A stretch of 64,000 bases of DNA from Streptomyces sp. ML-6 (GTDB lineage Bacteria > Actinomycetota > Actinomycetes > Streptomycetales > Streptomycetaceae), in contig NZ_JAOTIK010000001.1 in the NCBI RefSeq assembly GCF_030116705.1, forward strand, positions 7,096,501-7,160,500, in the 5' to 3' direction. A program made the position numbers and the translations under genes. Below are positions 62,340 to 64,000 of the stretch, piece after piece; position 1 is the first letter of the stretch, and each line of letters begins with the position of its first letter. The notes beneath the pieces are model-generated. The model saw only the letters and a list, made by a program, of their open reading frames with translations, ran no database searches and was not told where the DNA came from.

Positions 62340-63575
62340 ATGAGCACGTCCTCTCCTCGCACTCGCCACAGACTGGGCCTGTGGGCACTGACCGCCACTC
62401 ACGCCGCGAACGACTTCTACACCGGCGCGGTCGCCGCGCTGCTGCCGTTCTTCGTGCTCCACGCGGAGTACTCCTACGCCGCAGTTGCAGGGATCACCCT
62501 CGCCGCGACCGCCCTGTCGAGCGTTGCTCAGCCGGTGTTCGGCTACCTCGGCGACCGCTACGGAATGAGATGGATGAGCCTCGCCGGACTCCTCGCCGCC
62601 GGCGCCGGCATCGCCCTGAGCGGGATCGTCGCCGATTCGTACGCGGCCGTCTGGATCGTGGTGGCGATCTCCGGGATCGGCGTCGCCGCATACCATCCGG
62701 CGGCGACGATGGAGGCGCGCGAGCTCGGCGGCGGCACGAGTGGATCGATGAGCCTGTTCTCCGTGGGTGGGAACGTCGGCGTGGCGCTCGCCCCGTCGGC
62801 CGTGATCCTCGTCGTAGGCGCATTCGGCCTCTCGGGGTCCGGCTTCCTCATCATTCCCGCCGTGGTGCTCGGACTGGTGTACGCGCTGGTCTCCTGGCGG
62901 CACCTGTTCTCGCGGACAACGCCCGCCGAGCAAACTCCTGCGACGTCGAGGGCCTCCATTCCCGATGACTGGCGGGCCTTCCTGTGGCTCACCGCGGTGC
63001 TGGCCACCTGGTCGATCGCCTACGTCGGCACCTCGACCTTCATCGCGCTGTACTCGATCGAGCGGTTCGAGGTGAGCACGGGCTTCGCGTCGATCGCACT
63101 CTCGCTGTTCCCCGCCGCCGGCGCAGTGGGAACCCTCGCCGGCGGCTGGCTGGCCGATCGCTTCGGGCGGCTGCGCATCATCCGCACCGGCTACCTGCTG
63201 GCCGCCGTCTCGGCCATCGCGATCGTGCTCGCCCCATCACCGCTCGTGGTCATCATCGCGACTGCCGTCCTGGGCACAAGCCTGTTCCTGCCCTTTGCCG
63301 CGCAGATCACCCTGTCGCACTCCTACCTGCCGAACAGGATCGGCATGGCCAGCGGCGTCACCCTCGGACTGACGCTCTCGCTCGGGGGACTGGTCAGCCC
63401 ATTGCTGGGATCCGTCGCGGACAAGGCCGGCGTCCAGACGGTCTTCATGATCGTCGCCGCCCTGCTCGTGGCCGGATTCGCGCTCTCGTTCGTCCTCAAA
63501 GAGCGTCGGAGCAGCTCCGAGACGAGCGCCGAGCCTCAGGACCCGGCGATCGAACTGGAGAACGCCAATGGCTGA
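62340..63575 (+). CDS. MFS transporter (fosmidomycin-resistance/YfcJ-like)
   Basis: 411 residues from ATG 62340 (weak AAAGAAG site). Twelve hydrophobic segments; start LWALTATHAANDFYTGAVAA LLPFF and loop FGYLGDRYGMRWMS fit the Fsr-like MFS group, and the second half repeats the signature as GWLADRFGRLRIIRTGYL. A charged Ser/Glu tail follows. It overlaps the ABC ATPase start by 8 bp, so MFS permease and ATPase are translated together, an uncommon pairing. Substrate unknown. Confidence 0.85.
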   Translation: MSTSSPRTRHRLGLWALTATHAANDFYTGAVAALLPFFVLHAEYSYAAVAGITLAATALSSVAQPVFGYLGDRYGMRWMSLAGLLAAGAGIALSGIVADSYAAVWIVVAISGIGVAAYHPAATMEARELGGGTSGSMSLFSVGGNVGVALAPSAVILVVGAFGLSGSGFLIIPAVVLGLVYALVSWRHLFSRTTPAEQTPATSRASIPDDWRAFLWLTAVLATWSIAYVGTSTFIALYSIERFEVSTGFASIALSLFPAAGAVGTLAGGWLADRFGRLRIIRTGYLLAAVSAIAIVLAPSPLVVIIATAVLGTSLFLPFAAQITLSHSYLPNRIGMASGVTLGLTLSLGGLVSPLLGSVADKAGVQTVFMIVAALLVAGFALSFVLKERRSSSETSAEPQDPAIELENANG

Positions 63576-64000
63576 TCGGGAGATCCTCCGCCTCGAAGCC
63601 GTCGACTTCGTCAGGGAGTCCCGGCAGATCCTCACCGGCATCGACCTGACCGTTCGGGCCGGGGACCGCTGGGCGATGATCGGTCCGAACGGCGCGGGCA
63701 AGAGCACGATCCTGAGCATGTGCGGCGCGATCGAGCACCCGAGCCGCGGCAGCGTGCACGTGCTCGGCCGCACGCTCGGACGGGTCGACATCCGAGAGCT
63801 GCGCGAGTCCATCGGGCACGTCAATCCGAGGCACCCGCTGAGGTCATCACTCACGGTCCGCCAAGTGGTCCTCACGGGAGCCACCGGCACGACAGAGCTC
63901 ATGCCGAGATGGGCACCCGACCAAGAAACCGGGAACCGGGCCGACGAGCTGATCGGGATGCTCGGCCTCGCGGACCTCGAAAAGGCGACCTGGCCGACGA
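63568..64000 (+). CDS. ABC transporter ATP-binding protein (ModF/YlmA-like), cut by window edge
   Basis: At least 144 residues, ATG 63568 with GGAG upstream, overlapping the MFS stop. The sequence shows ILRLEAVDFVRESRQILTGI, Walker A IGPNGAGKSTILSMCG, then SRGSVHVLGRTLGRVDIREL and IGHVNPRHPLRSSLTVRQVV. The signature and Walker B lie beyond the end. The pattern resembles stand-alone ATPases of the YlmA/ModF type that are not tied to a classic membrane partner. Confidence 0.85.
   Translation, partial: MADREILRLEAVDFVRESRQILTGIDLTVRAGDRWAMIGPNGAGKSTILSMCGAIEHPSRGSVHVLGRTLGRVDIRELRESIGHVNPRHPLRSSLTVRQVVLTGATGTTELMPRWAPDQETGNRADELIGMLGLADLEKATWPT

Overview
The window looks like a chromosomal segment of a Streptomyces-type actinomycete. 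Third-codon G+C is very high, stop-start overlaps of the ATGA/GTGA kind are common, there is a tRNA-Pro(GGG), and the families present (lutABC, DUF2264, DUF309, LAL-type ATPase, RHS toxin, HTTM proteins) are typical of that genus.

Layout. 1-605: N-terminal part of a secreted vanadium-haloperoxidase-like protein (minus strand), then an eroded IS5 remnant. 1252-4195: lutABC lactate-utilisation operon behind a perfect GntR/FadR-type operator. 4237-6138: DUF2264 protein. 6425-10402: a compact RiPP-type cluster with a 27-residue candidate precursor, a stem-loop, a B12/radical-SAM peptide maturase, a DUF5825-like partner and an MFS exporter. 10524-17640: APC permease, a conserved hypothetical protein, an FGGY kinase, a rearranged flavoprotein pseudogene, a membrane protein and a DUF309 protein. 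17750-20383: large LAL-like ATPase.

20433 to about 48300 is accessory DNA. It starts at tRNA-Pro with an integrase/excisionase pair. A nested stack of mobile elements follows: an IS5-type transposase split by a group II intron, itself cut by an IS4-family element. Next come an IS110 remnant, an intact IS5/IS427-type element and a broken hypothetical gene. The cargo is a LamG protein (with an in-frame TAG in its signal peptide), a 2144-residue RHS protein with a C-terminal toxin-44-like domain, and a small membrane protein in the immunity position. A second, identical, inverted copy of the IS4 element lies at 40382-42178. A cytosolic Ser/Thr kinase, IS5 and IS1380 transposases and IS30/IS3 fragments complete the region.

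48371-59881 is the most interesting part. Two regulators flank a tightly overlapped five-gene minus-strand operon: HTTM membrane domain fused to an alpha/beta hydrolase, SdpA-like protein, SAM methyltransferase, ABC exporter and phytoene-desaturase-like FAD oxidoreductase. Upstream of it are four tiny paralogous genes, each with its own Shine-Dalgarno sequence. They encode peptides with a conserved ESDPG/PVAATP leader and, in three of the four, the same SDIELPM C-terminus. I read this as a multi-precursor, SdpAB-like peptide bacteriocin or signalling system, apparently not one of the named RiPP classes. Stem-loops separate precursors from enzymes, and a perfect 15-bp palindrome lies between the divergent regulators.

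60123-64000: IS630 wreckage inserted into a TetR gene, then a GntR regulator divergent from an MFS transporter and an ABC ATPase that runs off the end of the window.
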